From NCBI RefSeq assembly GCF_021462265.1, contig NZ_JAJONF010000014.1:124001-188000 (forward strand): a stretch of DNA of 64,000 bases. The letters are read 5' to 3'. The translations under genes and the position numbers were made by a program. This stretch comes from Streptomyces shenzhenensis. GTDB taxonomy: Bacteria; Actinomycetota; Actinomycetes; Streptomycetales; Streptomycetaceae. The notes under the pieces were generated by a model. The model ran no database searches and was not told the origin of the DNA. It saw nothing but the letters and a program-made list of their open reading frames with translations. This document shows positions 17,749 through 26,113 of the stretch, piece by piece; position 1 is the stretch's first letter; every line of letters begins with the position of its first letter.

Positions 17749-18393
17749 ATGACCGACCGTTTGCCTCACACTGTGCGCTCCGACGCCCGCGACAACCGGG
17801 CCCGCATCCTGGACGCCGCCCGCGCGGTGTTCGGCGAGGAGGGTCTGAGCGCGCCCATGCGCGACGTCGCCCGGCAGGCAGGCGTCGGCCCCGCCACGCT
17901 GTACCGCCACTTCCCGACCAAGCAGGCGCTGATCGTGGAGACCTTCGCCGAGCAGCGGCGAGCCTGCCAGGCCGCCGTCCACGACGCCCTCGCGGACCCG
18001 GACCCGTGGCACGGATTCCGGAGCCTGATCGAGCGGATCTGCGAACTCCACGCGCACAGCCGGGGATTCGCCGACGCCTTCATGACCGCCTTCCCCGAGG
18101 CCATGGACTTCACCGCCGACCGAGAGCGGACTTCGCGCGCGGTTGCCGAACTGGCCCGCCGTGCCCAGGAGACCGGTGAGCTCCGTCGCGGCTTCGTCGT
18201 CGACGACCTGACCCTCATGCTCATGGCCCACCGGGGCCTCCAGGCCACGCCGCGCGCCGCCCGGCTCACGGCCTCCCGCCGCTTCGCCGCCTACGTGATC
18301 GAGGCGTTCCGCGCCGCTCCGGAGACGGGAGCGCCCACGCCGTTGCCGCCGGCACCACGCCTGCAGCTCACGCACTCGCCCGGCACGCCGTGA
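17749..18393 (+). CDS. TetR/AcrR family regulator
   Basis: This 214-aa protein has the N-terminal HTH segments ILDAARAVFGEEGLSAPMRD, VARQAGVGPATLYRHFPTKQ and ALIVETFAEQ. The C-terminal domain resembles regulators paired with oxidoreductases. The TAAAGT -10 at 17735 predicts a transcript starting almost at the ATG, so the mRNA may be leaderless, although GAGAGG lies just upstream. The palindrome at 17711 supports autoregulation and control of the divergent gene. Confidence 0.88.
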   Translation: MTDRLPHTVRSDARDNRARILDAARAVFGEEGLSAPMRDVARQAGVGPATLYRHFPTKQALIVETFAEQRRACQAAVHDALADPDPWHGFRSLIERICELHAHSRGFADAFMTAFPEAMDFTADRERTSRAVAELARRAQETGELRRGFVVDDLTLMLMAHRGLQATPRAARLTASRRFAAYVIEAFRAAPETGAPTPLPPAPRLQLTHSPGTP

Positions 18394-18561
18394 ACCCTCA
18401 CTGCGAGGTCCGTCCTCCCTGCACCCGGCAGCCTCGTCGGTTCCCAGCCGCGGCCGGGTTCGAGAAGTGGCGGTTGGTGTGGTGGCGGGCATGCATCGAT
18501 CCCTGCGCCAGGGGTCTCCACCTGCTGGTCCTCGATGTCGGGTAAGTGCGCGTAACCATGT

Positions 18562-19181
18562 ATGAGTGAGTGCCGTTGGCAGAGCGTGAATCTGACGGAA
18601 TGGGCGAAGACGCAGGGCGTGCATCCGCAGACCGCGTATCGCTGGGTTCCGTGAGGGGCTCTTGCCGGTACCAGCGGATGGGGGCACCTCCCAGACGGAG
18701 TCTGGGGGGCCTCGCACGATCCTGGTGAACGTCGACGCGAACACCACGCCCAAGGCCATCGGCGGTCTGGGCCTGTGCCCGCGTGTCCTCGCACGATCAG
18801 AAGAGCGATCTGGAACGCCAGGTCGCTCGGCTGTCCACGTGAGCAGCGAAGGCCGGTCACCGAGTCGTTCGTGTCGAGGTGGAGATCGCCTCCGGGATGA
18901 ACGGCTGCCGTTCCAAGGCCCGGCGCCTGCTGGCCGACCCGAACGTGACCTGCGTGGTGGTGGAGCACAAGGACCGGCTCGGCCGGATGAACGTCGAGCT
19001 TGTCGAGGCCGTGTTGTCCGCGACGGGCCGTCGCCTGCTGGTGCTGGACGACGGCGAGGTCGAAGACGACCTGGTGCGGGACATGGTGGAGGTGCTGACC
19101 TCGTTCTGCGCACGCCTGTACGGACGCAGGTCGGCGAAGAACCGTGCCCGCAAGGCACTGGAAGCCGCCGAACATGGCTGA
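18562..19181 (+). pseudogene. IS607-type tnpA (serine recombinase), disrupted
   Basis: The start (ATG at 18562 or GTG at 18586) reads NLTEWAKTQGVHPQTAYRW, the MerR-like HTH of IS607 TnpA. An extra G then shifts the frame, and a 30-bp palindromic element (18680-18709) is inserted. The frame resumes as GPRTILVNVDAN and is lost again before RVSSHDQKSDLERQVARL. A TGA replaces the following Trp codon at about 18852. The recombinase part VEIASGMNGCRSKARRLLAD, VVEHKDRLGRMNVELVEA and FCARLYGRRSAKNRARKA is intact up to 19181. The HTH and catalytic N-terminal part cannot be made as one protein. Confidence 0.85.
18680..18709. repeat. Palindromic element copy 1, inside tnpA
   Basis: GGGGGCACCTCCCAGAC then GGA then GTCTGGGGGG folds through CCCAGAC/GTCTGGG. 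Short palindromes beginning GGGGGCACCTCCC are scattered in Streptomyces genomes. This copy interrupts the HTH-to-recombinase linker of tnpA. Confidence 0.75.
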
Positions 19182-20835
19182 ACTTCGCCCGATCGCCGCG
19201 CCGTTCGTCGCTCTCGGCCCGTCCGGTGTGGCGGTACGTTCCCGGCTCAAGGACCTCACGCCCGAGGACGAGAAGGTTCTGCGCTTGGTGGGTGCGCACC
19301 TGGGCTCGCTCGCCTCGACGGACCTCAAAGCACGCTGCCGTGACGGCCTGGTGCACTCCACCGAGTCATGGGCGACCCGTAAGCGGGACCTGACGGCCCG
19401 GCCGTCGTCCAGGTGGGCCGGGTCGATCACGAAGGCCACACACGACCAGTGGGCACTCGCCCGGCGTGGCCAGGCAGCACATGTGCAGTCCCTCGAAGCC
19501 GGTATCACCACGATCCGCCACCGGCTGTCGCTGCCGGTCGGCCAGAAGGGCACCCGACGGGCTCCGGGCGGCTACCGCTGCGCGCACGAGTGGTTTCACA
19601 AGACGCGACGGCTGCATGTGCTGGAGGACCGCCTCGAGAAGGTTCAGGCCGACCGGGAAGCGGGCCGGGTGCATGTCGTGCGTGGCGGTAAACGTCTGCT
19701 GGGCACCCGTCACAACCTCGGCACCGCGCAGCTCACCGAGGCCCAGTGGCGTGAGCGGTGGGAAGCCGAGCGCTGGTTCCTGAAGGCGGACGGCGAGTCG
19801 GGGAAAAGGCTCGGCAACGAGACGATCCGCATCACGCCCGAGGGCGAAGTGTCGATCAAGCTCCCGGCCCCGCTCGCCGACCTGGCGAACGCCAAGCACG
19901 GCCGATACGTACTCGCCGCGAAGGTGCGGTTCCCTCACCGAGGGCAGGAGTGGGCCGACCGTGTGGAGGCGAACCGGGCGGTCGCCTACCGCATCCACCA
20001 CGACACAAGGCGCGGGCGCTGGTCCGCGGACGCCTCCTGGCAGATCCCTCCCACCAAGACCATCCCACTCAAAGCCGCCCTCGCCGATGGTGTGGTCGGC
20101 GTGGACACCAACGCCGACCACCTCGCCGCATGGCGCCTCGACACCCACGGCAACCCGATCGGCCGGCCGCGCCGGTTCTTCTACGACCTGTCCGGCAACG
20201 CCCAGCACCGCGACGCCCAGGTACGGCACGCCCTCACGCGGTTGCTGAACTGGGCCAAGACCTGCGGCGTCAAGGCCATCGCGGTCGAAGACCTCGACTT
20301 CCAGGCCGAGAAAACAAGAGAGAAGCACGGGCGCAAGCGCCAATTCCGGCAGCTCATCTCCGGCATGCCGACCGGCAAGCTCCGCGCCCGGCTGACCTCC
20401 ATGGCCGACGCCACAGGTATCGCGATCAACGCCGTGGATCCGGCCTGCACCAGCAAGTGGGGCGCCCAGCACTGGCAAAAGCCGCTGGCTGGCCCCACCC
20501 GTAAGACCACCCGGCGCGATGCGGAGAGCATCGCGATCGGGCGACGCGCCCAGGGGCACCCGATCCGGCTGGGGGCACCTCCCAGGCCCTTAAGGCACTG
20601 GGGGAGGACGACACCGCCCCGTGCACACCAGAGCGATGTGCACGGGCATCGGACCGGCCAGGCCGACCGGCGTGCCCCTCGGCGTGAGGGACCCCGCCCC
20701 CGCATCCCCGGACCACGGACACGATCCGTGCCGCCGGACGCGGCGAGCACGCGGGCAACCAGGACATCCAAAACCGTTCGGGATGTCCGCAGTGACCAGG
20801 AATGGGTCCAAGACTCTCTCCTGCTCACTGATTAG
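19174..20835 (+). CDS. tnpB: IS607-family TnpB (RuvC-like RNA-guided nuclease)
   Basis: This 553-aa frame begins at an ATG overlapping the tnpA end by 8 bp. The RuvC residues are visible: Asp in GVVGVDTNADHLAAWRLD (about residue 310), Glu in AIAVEDLDFQAEKT (about 371) and the last Asp in KTTRRDAESIAIGRRAQG (about 449). The usual four-Cys zinc finger is not apparent, though ACTSKWGAQHW stands in its place, as I recall for actinobacterial IS607 TnpB. A second palindromic element (20571-20607) lies in the coding region after the last Asp, and the frame stays open to the family-like ending QDSLLLTD. TnpB cuts DNA beside a short motif using an RNA from the element's right end. Confidence 0.85.
   Translation: MAELRPIAAPFVALGPSGVAVRSRLKDLTPEDEKVLRLVGAHLGSLASTDLKARCRDGLVHSTESWATRKRDLTARPSSRWAGSITKATHDQWALARRGQAAHVQSLEAGITTIRHRLSLPVGQKGTRRAPGGYRCAHEWFHKTRRLHVLEDRLEKVQADREAGRVHVVRGGKRLLGTRHNLGTAQLTEAQWRERWEAERWFLKADGESGKRLGNETIRITPEGEVSIKLPAPLADLANAKHGRYVLAAKVRFPHRGQEWADRVEANRAVAYRIHHDTRRGRWSADASWQIPPTKTIPLKAALADGVVGVDTNADHLAAWRLDTHGNPIGRPRRFFYDLSGNAQHRDAQVRHALTRLLNWAKTCGVKAIAVEDLDFQAEKTREKHGRKRQFRQLISGMPTGKLRARLTSMADATGIAINAVDPACTSKWGAQHWQKPLAGPTRKTTRRDAESIAIGRRAQGHPIRLGAPPRPLRHWGRTTPPRAHQSDVHGHRTGQADRRAPRREGPRPRIPGPRTRSVPPDAASTRATRTSKTVRDVRSDQEWVQDSLLLTD
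20571..20607. repeat. Palindromic element copy 2, inside tnpB
   Basis: GGGGGCACCTCCCAGGC, CCTTAAGG and CACTGGGGGAGG form an imperfect 37-bp hairpin starting with the same GGGGGCACCTCCCAG as the copy in tnpA. It adds about 12 codons to tnpB after the last RuvC Asp without closing the frame. Confidence 0.75.
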
Positions 20836-20860
20836 GAACGGTTGACAGGGAACGGTGGTG
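20700..20860 (+). ncRNA. Possible omega (guide) RNA region at right end of IS607
   Basis: In IS605/IS607 elements the guide RNA spans the 3' end of tnpB and the right end of the element. The tnpB stop is at 20835, so the scaffold should lie roughly here, with the guide taken from flanking DNA around 20840-20880. The exact element end is not visible, because IS607 has no terminal inverted repeats. This is placed by family knowledge, not by a recognised fold. Confidence 0.3.
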
Positions 20861-20873
20861 GGCGACAGCCTTT

Positions 20874-20885
20874 GGCAACGTTGTC
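20874..20885. promoter_or_regulatory. GGCAACGTTGTC operator upstream of GH2 gene
   Basis: This matches 11 of 12 bases of the palindromes upstream of the GH92 gene, with core CAACGTTG at 20876-20883. It lies 68 bp before the GH2 ATG and about 38 bp after the tnpB stop. A TTGACA at 20842-20847 could be the -35 of the GH2 promoter, though no good -10 was found at the right distance. Confidence 0.7.
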
Positions 20886-20953
20886 ATCCCCCGGTTCGGT
20901 GCGGAGCGTGCGGGGCCGGTTCGGCTTGTGTTCTTTGATGGGACGTCACATAC

Positions 20954-23900
20954 ATGACTGATCAGTCGAGTTCGTCGCGCGGTCCGTCGCGCCGGGCTGT
21001 CGTCACTGCGGGTACCACCTTGCTGGCCGGGTTCGGTCTTGGTGCCGTGATGCCCGTGCCGGATGCCGCTGCCGTCCCTCCCGGTGCACCGGCAGCTCTC
21101 TCCGGCCCGGGCGGGCTGGCGCTGTACCGGCCCGTCTCGGTGTCCTCGACCGACTATGCGGCCACGCCGGGCTCTTTCGTGGTCGACCGCCTCTCCTCCC
21201 CGGGTGTGAGGGGCAGCGGGTGGCGCGCGGGGGAGGGGGATCCGCAGTGGATAGCCGTCGACCTGCAGGCGGTCTGTGAGGTCAGCCAGGTCCGCCTGAC
21301 CTTCGAGGCGGATGCCTCCGATCCGGTGTACACGCCGCCCACGACCGGCAACGTGCACAGCGGCACGACCGGCAAGGAGATCCAGTCGAGTTACTCGCTG
21401 GTCTTCACCGTGGAAGTGTCCTTGGACGGCAGGTCCTGGGTGACGGTGCACCGCACCACGGCGGGTACCGGCGGCGTCGTGAGCATCCGGCTGCCGCGTC
21501 CGGTGCGGGCGCGCTGGGTGCGCATGACGTCCCGGCAGCGCTCCAGCCCGCTGCCTCTGGGCCTGAACGGCTTGGAGGTGTACGGCACCGCCGAGGGCAG
21601 CCGTCCTGCCGTCACCGGCTGGACCGACTGGGGCTCCCGTCACGAGGAGGCGCCGCGGCTCGTGGTCGCCGATGACGGGAGTGTGCCCGTGGAATCGGGC
21701 TGGCGGCTCACGATGGACGACTGGGCCGGCGCGGACGGCGCCGGCCTGTCGAGGACGTCCGTCGACACCGGGGGCTGGCTGCCCGCGGTCGTTCCCGGCA
21801 CGGTGCTCGGCTCGCTCGTGGAACAGGGGAAGCTGCCCGATCCGGTGGCGGGTCTGAACAATTTGCACATCCCGGAGGCTCTGTCCCGTCATTCCTGGTG
21901 GTACAAGCGGGACTTCGCGCTGCCGCGCGGTCTGCGCACCGGTGCCGGCCGTCACGTGTGGCTGGAGTTCGACGGTGTCAATCACCGGGCTGACGTGTGG
22001 CTGAACGGTGGGCGGGTCGGAGATCTGACGTATCCGTTCGCCCGTGCCGCCTTCGACGTGACCCGGCAGCTGGTGGCGGACGGCGAGAACGCGCTCGCGG
22101 TGAAGATCACGCCGATGCCGGTCCCCGGCAGCCCCGGGGACAAGGGCCCGCAGGGCGAATCCTGGGTGGATGCGGGCGCCCAGCAGATGAACCTCAACTC
22201 ACCGACGTATCTGGCATCTTCGGGCTGGGACTGGATGCCTGCCGTGCGCGACCGCGCGGCAGGCATCTGGAACCACGTCCGGTTGAGATCGACCGGTCAT
22301 GTCGTCATCGGCGACCCGCGCGTGGACACCGTCCTGCCCGCCCTGCCGGAGGTGTCGGTCGCCGAGGTGACCGTGGTCGTACCGGTCCGCAACGCCGACA
22401 CCGCCGACCACCGGACCACGGTCACCGCGGCTTTCGACGGCGTGCGGGTGTCCAAGAGCGTCGCCGTGCCGGCCGGTGAGAGCGTCGATGTCGTCTTCGC
22501 CCCCGACGCCTTCGGGCAGTTGAGGCTGCGCGATCCCCAGGTGTGGTGGCCGAACGGTCTGGGCGAGCCCAACCTGCACGACCTCACGCTGACCGCGTCG
22601 GCCGGCGGCCAGGAGAGCGACCGGCGCACCACCCGTTTCGGCATCCGCCAGTTCGGCTACGAGTACGAGACGCCGCTCGCGTTCACCGCGTCCGGTGACG
22701 CGTGTACGCAGACCGTGACCTTCGAGCGGCAGCGCGCCCAGTACCTCCGCGTCAGGTGTCTGACCCGGGCCACGTCCTGGGGCAGCTCCCTGTGGTCCCT
22801 CTCGGTGGGGGACAGCACGCGACCTGGTGTCGACCTTGCACTGCACGCCGCCGCCAAGGCCTCCAGCACCGACCAGGACGGCCACGGCGCGGCCAATGTC
22901 ACCGACGGCGACGAGGGCACCCGCTGGTCCTCCGACTACACCGACGACCAGTGGATCCGCGTCGACCTGGGCTCTCCCCAGTCCTTCGACCGGGTCGACC
23001 TGGTCTGGGAGCAGGCATACGCCAAGACCTTCGTCGTCCAGGTCTCCTCGAACGACTCGGACTGGACCGATGTGAAGTCGGTGGACAACGGGGCCGTGCC
23101 GCTGCCGTTCAACAACGCCAGTGCCAGCCTTCAGGTCGAGGACTTCGACCGGCGGACCGCACGCTATGTCCGCCTCCAGTGCGGCCTGCGCAACACGAGT
23201 TGGGGCAACTCGCTGTGGTCCCTGAGCGTTGTCGACCGCAGTGAGCCGGGCACCGACCTCGCCCTGCGGCAGCCGGCCAGCGCCCTCACCGAGGACCCCG
23301 ACCACCCGGCGTCGCACGCCACCGACGGCGACCCGAACACCCGCTGGTCCTCCGACTACGAGGATCACCAGTGGATCCAGGTGGACCTGGGCTCCCCTCG
23401 GCAGTTCGACCGCGTCGCCGTCGTGTGGGAGACGGCGTACCCGAAGACGTACGTCATCCAGGTGTCCGACGACGGAAGGAACTGGACCGACGTCAAGTCG
23501 GTGTCCAACACGCCGGACCCGCTGAAGATCAGCGTCAACGGTGTGCGGGTGCTGGCCCGCGGCGGCAACTGGGGCTGGGACGAGCTGCTGCGCCGGATGC
23601 CGGCCGAGCGCATGGACGCGGCGGTGCGCATGCACCGCGACATGAACTTCACCATGATCCGCAACTGGGTCGGCAGCAGCGACCGGGAGGAGTTCTTCGC
23701 CGCCTGCGACCAGTACGGCATCCTGGTGTGGAACGATTTCCCCAACGCGTGGGGCATGGACCCGCCGGACCACGCGGCCTTCAACTCCGTGGCCCGCGAC
23801 ACCGTGTTGCGCTACCGCATCCACCCGTGCGTGGTGGTCTGGTGCGGCGCCAATGAGGGCAACCCCCCGGCTGCCGTCGACAAGGGGATGCGCGAGGCAG

Positions 23901-25039
23901 TGGAACAGCAGGTGCCAGGCCTGCTCTACCAGAACAACTCGGCTGGGGGCATCATCACCGGCGGCGGCCCCTACGGCTGGGTGGCGCCGGAGAAGTACTT
24001 CGACCCCATGACCTACGGCAGCAGGGACTTCGGCTTCCACACCGAGATCGGCATGCCCGTCGTCTCCACCGCGGCGAGCACCCGCAGCATGACCGGCGAC
24101 GAACCGGAATGGCCGATCGGGGGCGCGTGGTACTACCACGACTGGAGCGAGCACGGGAACCAGGCACCGCAGAACTACAAGGCGGCCATCGAGGCACGCC
24201 TCGGCGAGTCGGGCGACCTGGACGACTTCGCCACGAAGGCACAGTTCGTCAACTACGAGAACACCCGCGCCATGTTCGAGGCGTGGAACGCCAACCTGTG
24301 GGACAACGCCTCCGGCCTGATGCTGTGGATGTCCCATCCGGCCTGGCACAGCACCGTCTGGCAGACCTACGACTACGACTTCGACGTCAACGGCACCTAC
24401 TACGGAGCCCGTTCGGCCTGCGAGCCGCTGCATGTCCAGGCCGACCCGGTCAAGTGGCAGGTCATCGCGGTGAACCACACCTCGGCCGACCTGCGTCGCG
24501 CCACGGTGACGGCCCGGCTGTTCGACCTCTCCGGACGGCAGCTCGCAACGAGGAGGACGGCCCAGGTGGATGTGGCGCGGGCAGACACCGCCACGGCGTT
24601 CACCACGCCGTGGACGGACGGCCTTCCAGACCTTCACCTGCTCCTCCTCACCCTGGAGGACGCCCAGGGCAAGGAGCTGTCCCGCAACACCTACTGGCGT
24701 TACCGTGACGCCTCGGCCCTGCAGAGCCTGAACAAGGCCGCGCAGGTGAAGCTGGCCGGCGCGGTCACCGAGGTGTCACGCTCCGGGGACCGCCACGAGC
24801 TGACGGCGACGATCCGCAACCAGGGCCCGGCAGTGGCCGCCATGGTCCGGCTGTCGCTGCTGGAAGAAGCCCACGGCCGCCGGGTGCTGCCGACGCTGTA
24901 CAGCGACAACTACCTGTGGCTGCTGCCTGGCGAGTCGCGCACGGTCCGTCTGTCCTGGCCGTCCGGGGCCTGTTCCACGCGGCATCCGGTGCTGACGGCG
25001 CAGGCGTACAACAGCCCGGTCACAGCGCTGCGCGGCTGA
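20954..25039 (+). CDS. Tat-exported GH2 glycosidase with several discoidin (CBM32-like) domains
   Basis: This 1361-aa enzyme starts with a Tat signal (PSRRAVVTAG then a hydrophobic stretch). Residues about 50-215 form a discoidin-like domain. About 240-575 are the GH2 sugar-binding and Ig-like domains (WWYKRDFALP, VWLNGGRVGDL, WDWMPAVRDR). About 577-858 hold two tandem discoidin repeats (each with TRWSSDY, QWI.VDLGSP, DRV..VWE.AY). The TIM barrel follows (GVRVLARGGNWGWDELL), with acid Glu968 in WCGANEGNPP and nucleophile Glu1031 in FHTEIGMP. The ANEGN context suits exo-beta-glucosaminidase or beta-mannosidase-like GH2 enzymes. The shared operator links it to the GH92 alpha-mannosidase. Confidence 0.88.
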   Translation: MTDQSSSSRGPSRRAVVTAGTTLLAGFGLGAVMPVPDAAAVPPGAPAALSGPGGLALYRPVSVSSTDYAATPGSFVVDRLSSPGVRGSGWRAGEGDPQWIAVDLQAVCEVSQVRLTFEADASDPVYTPPTTGNVHSGTTGKEIQSSYSLVFTVEVSLDGRSWVTVHRTTAGTGGVVSIRLPRPVRARWVRMTSRQRSSPLPLGLNGLEVYGTAEGSRPAVTGWTDWGSRHEEAPRLVVADDGSVPVESGWRLTMDDWAGADGAGLSRTSVDTGGWLPAVVPGTVLGSLVEQGKLPDPVAGLNNLHIPEALSRHSWWYKRDFALPRGLRTGAGRHVWLEFDGVNHRADVWLNGGRVGDLTYPFARAAFDVTRQLVADGENALAVKITPMPVPGSPGDKGPQGESWVDAGAQQMNLNSPTYLASSGWDWMPAVRDRAAGIWNHVRLRSTGHVVIGDPRVDTVLPALPEVSVAEVTVVVPVRNADTADHRTTVTAAFDGVRVSKSVAVPAGESVDVVFAPDAFGQLRLRDPQVWWPNGLGEPNLHDLTLTASAGGQESDRRTTRFGIRQFGYEYETPLAFTASGDACTQTVTFERQRAQYLRVRCLTRATSWGSSLWSLSVGDSTRPGVDLALHAAAKASSTDQDGHGAANVTDGDEGTRWSSDYTDDQWIRVDLGSPQSFDRVDLVWEQAYAKTFVVQVSSNDSDWTDVKSVDNGAVPLPFNNASASLQVEDFDRRTARYVRLQCGLRNTSWGNSLWSLSVVDRSEPGTDLALRQPASALTEDPDHPASHATDGDPNTRWSSDYEDHQWIQVDLGSPRQFDRVAVVWETAYPKTYVIQVSDDGRNWTDVKSVSNTPDPLKISVNGVRVLARGGNWGWDELLRRMPAERMDAAVRMHRDMNFTMIRNWVGSSDREEFFAACDQYGILVWNDFPNAWGMDPPDHAAFNSVARDTVLRYRIHPCVVVWCGANEGNPPAAVDKGMREAVEQQVPGLLYQNNSAGGIITGGGPYGWVAPEKYFDPMTYGSRDFGFHTEIGMPVVSTAASTRSMTGDEPEWPIGGAWYYHDWSEHGNQAPQNYKAAIEARLGESGDLDDFATKAQFVNYENTRAMFEAWNANLWDNASGLMLWMSHPAWHSTVWQTYDYDFDVNGTYYGARSACEPLHVQADPVKWQVIAVNHTSADLRRATVTARLFDLSGRQLATRRTAQVDVARADTATAFTTPWTDGLPDLHLLLLTLEDAQGKELSRNTYWRYRDASALQSLNKAAQVKLAGAVTEVSRSGDRHELTATIRNQGPAVAAMVRLSLLEEAHGRRVLPTLYSDNYLWLLPGESRTVRLSWPSGACSTRHPVLTAQAYNSPVTALRG

Positions 25040-25042
25040 AAG

Positions 25043-25085
25043 CCGTGCCCCGGTTCCCGCCGGTCACTTCGGGACCGGGGCACGG
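25043..25085. terminator. Strong hairpin after GH2 gene
   Basis: CCGTGCCCCGGT (25043-25054) pairs perfectly with ACCGGGGCACGG (25074-25085). The stem continues inward through CCCG/CGGG after one bulged base. It lies just after the GH2 stop and before the converging reductase gene, so it can act in both directions. Confidence 0.8.
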
Positions 25086-25114
25086 GTTCGTCAACGCACA
25101 CTGCCGGTCCGGTC

Positions 25115-26050
25115 TCAGCGCGGCCGGGAGGCGTTCGCCACGAGCTGGTTGTGCACCCGGAGGCGGACCACGGCGGCGTTCAGCAGCGGAGTGGCCAGGC
25201 CGAGCCGCTTCGCCGCCCGGGCAAGGGAGGCCAGGACGTGCTCGACCTCCGTGGGCCGCGCGTCCTTGACATCCCGGTACATCGACGGGGCGAAGGGCGA
25301 ACCCTCCTGCGTCACGGTGGCCTGCAGCGTGAGGTAGGCGGCGTCGGGCAGGGGGTGACCGGCGGCGTCGGACACAGCGGCGGTCTCGGCGAGAACCGCG
25401 TCGGAGAACCCCTTGCCGCCGCCGACCGCCGCCACGTCGCCGATGGTGCCCTGCGCGAGGCAGGTGATGGTGGTGGTCGTCGCGATGAAGACCCACTTGT
25501 GCCACATCGACGTGAGGATGTGGTCGGAGACGTCGACATCGAAGCCGGCGACGTCCAGCGCGGCGGCCGCGTCGCGCAGACGGGTCGTGCGTTCTCCGTC
25601 GAGTTCGCCGATCTCGAGGCTCGCGGCCGGTGCCGACACGGTGATCGCGCCGTCCGGGGTGAGCTGGGCCACGACCTTCACGACGGCTCCCAGGACGGCT
25701 GAGGGGAACTGGGTGTCGATCCTGCCGAGGTGGCCGATGCCGTTGAGGAAGGGGATGATCACGGTGCGCGGGCCGACCGCCGGCTTGAGGTCCTGGAGGG
25801 CGGCTTCGAGGGAACCGGCTTTCACGGTCAGCAGGATCAGGTCGTAGGGACCGCCGAGTTCCGTGGCGGTGACCAGCTTCGGCTCCAGCCGCTCGGTTCC
25901 CTCCGGGGTGGTGACGCGCAGCCCGGCGGCGCGCAGTTCGGCGGCGCGAAGGGGGCGGACCAGGAACGTCACGTCGCGTGCCGCGCCGGCGAGTCGGGCG
26001 CCGAAGTAGCCGCCGGTGGCACCTGCGCCGACGATGAGGATGCGTGTCAT
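25115..26050 (-). CDS. Ketopantoate reductase family protein (PanE/ApbA-like)
   Basis: This 311-aa protein has an N-terminal NAD(P)-binding fold (RILIVGAGATGGYFGARLAG) and the family motif PYDLILLTVKAG. Its C-terminal helical domain carries MWHKWVFIATTTTITCLAQG, with the Lys of the catalytic site, and the conserved SMYRDVKDARPTEVEH. The family reduces 2-dehydropantoate to pantoate with NADPH, but many members act on other 2-oxo acids. The gene stands alone with an MFS exporter rather than with pantothenate genes, so a detoxification or secondary role is equally likely. Confidence 0.85.
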   Translation of the reverse strand: MTRILIVGAGATGGYFGARLAGAARDVTFLVRPLRAAELRAAGLRVTTPEGTERLEPKLVTATELGGPYDLILLTVKAGSLEAALQDLKPAVGPRTVIIPFLNGIGHLGRIDTQFPSAVLGAVVKVVAQLTPDGAITVSAPAASLEIGELDGERTTRLRDAAAALDVAGFDVDVSDHILTSMWHKWVFIATTTTITCLAQGTIGDVAAVGGGKGFSDAVLAETAAVSDAAGHPLPDAAYLTLQATVTQEGSPFAPSMYRDVKDARPTEVEHVLASLARAAKRLGLATPLLNAAVVRLRVHNQLVANASRPR

Positions 26051-26113
26051 GTCTCCGTGTCCTTCACTGCGTTGCGGAGGGGGGCGGGGCCCCAGCGGGT
26101 GCGGGGGAGCGGT

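Noticed and set aside
22199..24637. 812-aa open frame antisense to the GH2 gene
   Set aside because: The composition is biased and no domain is seen. It is explained by codon bias of the GH2 coding strand.
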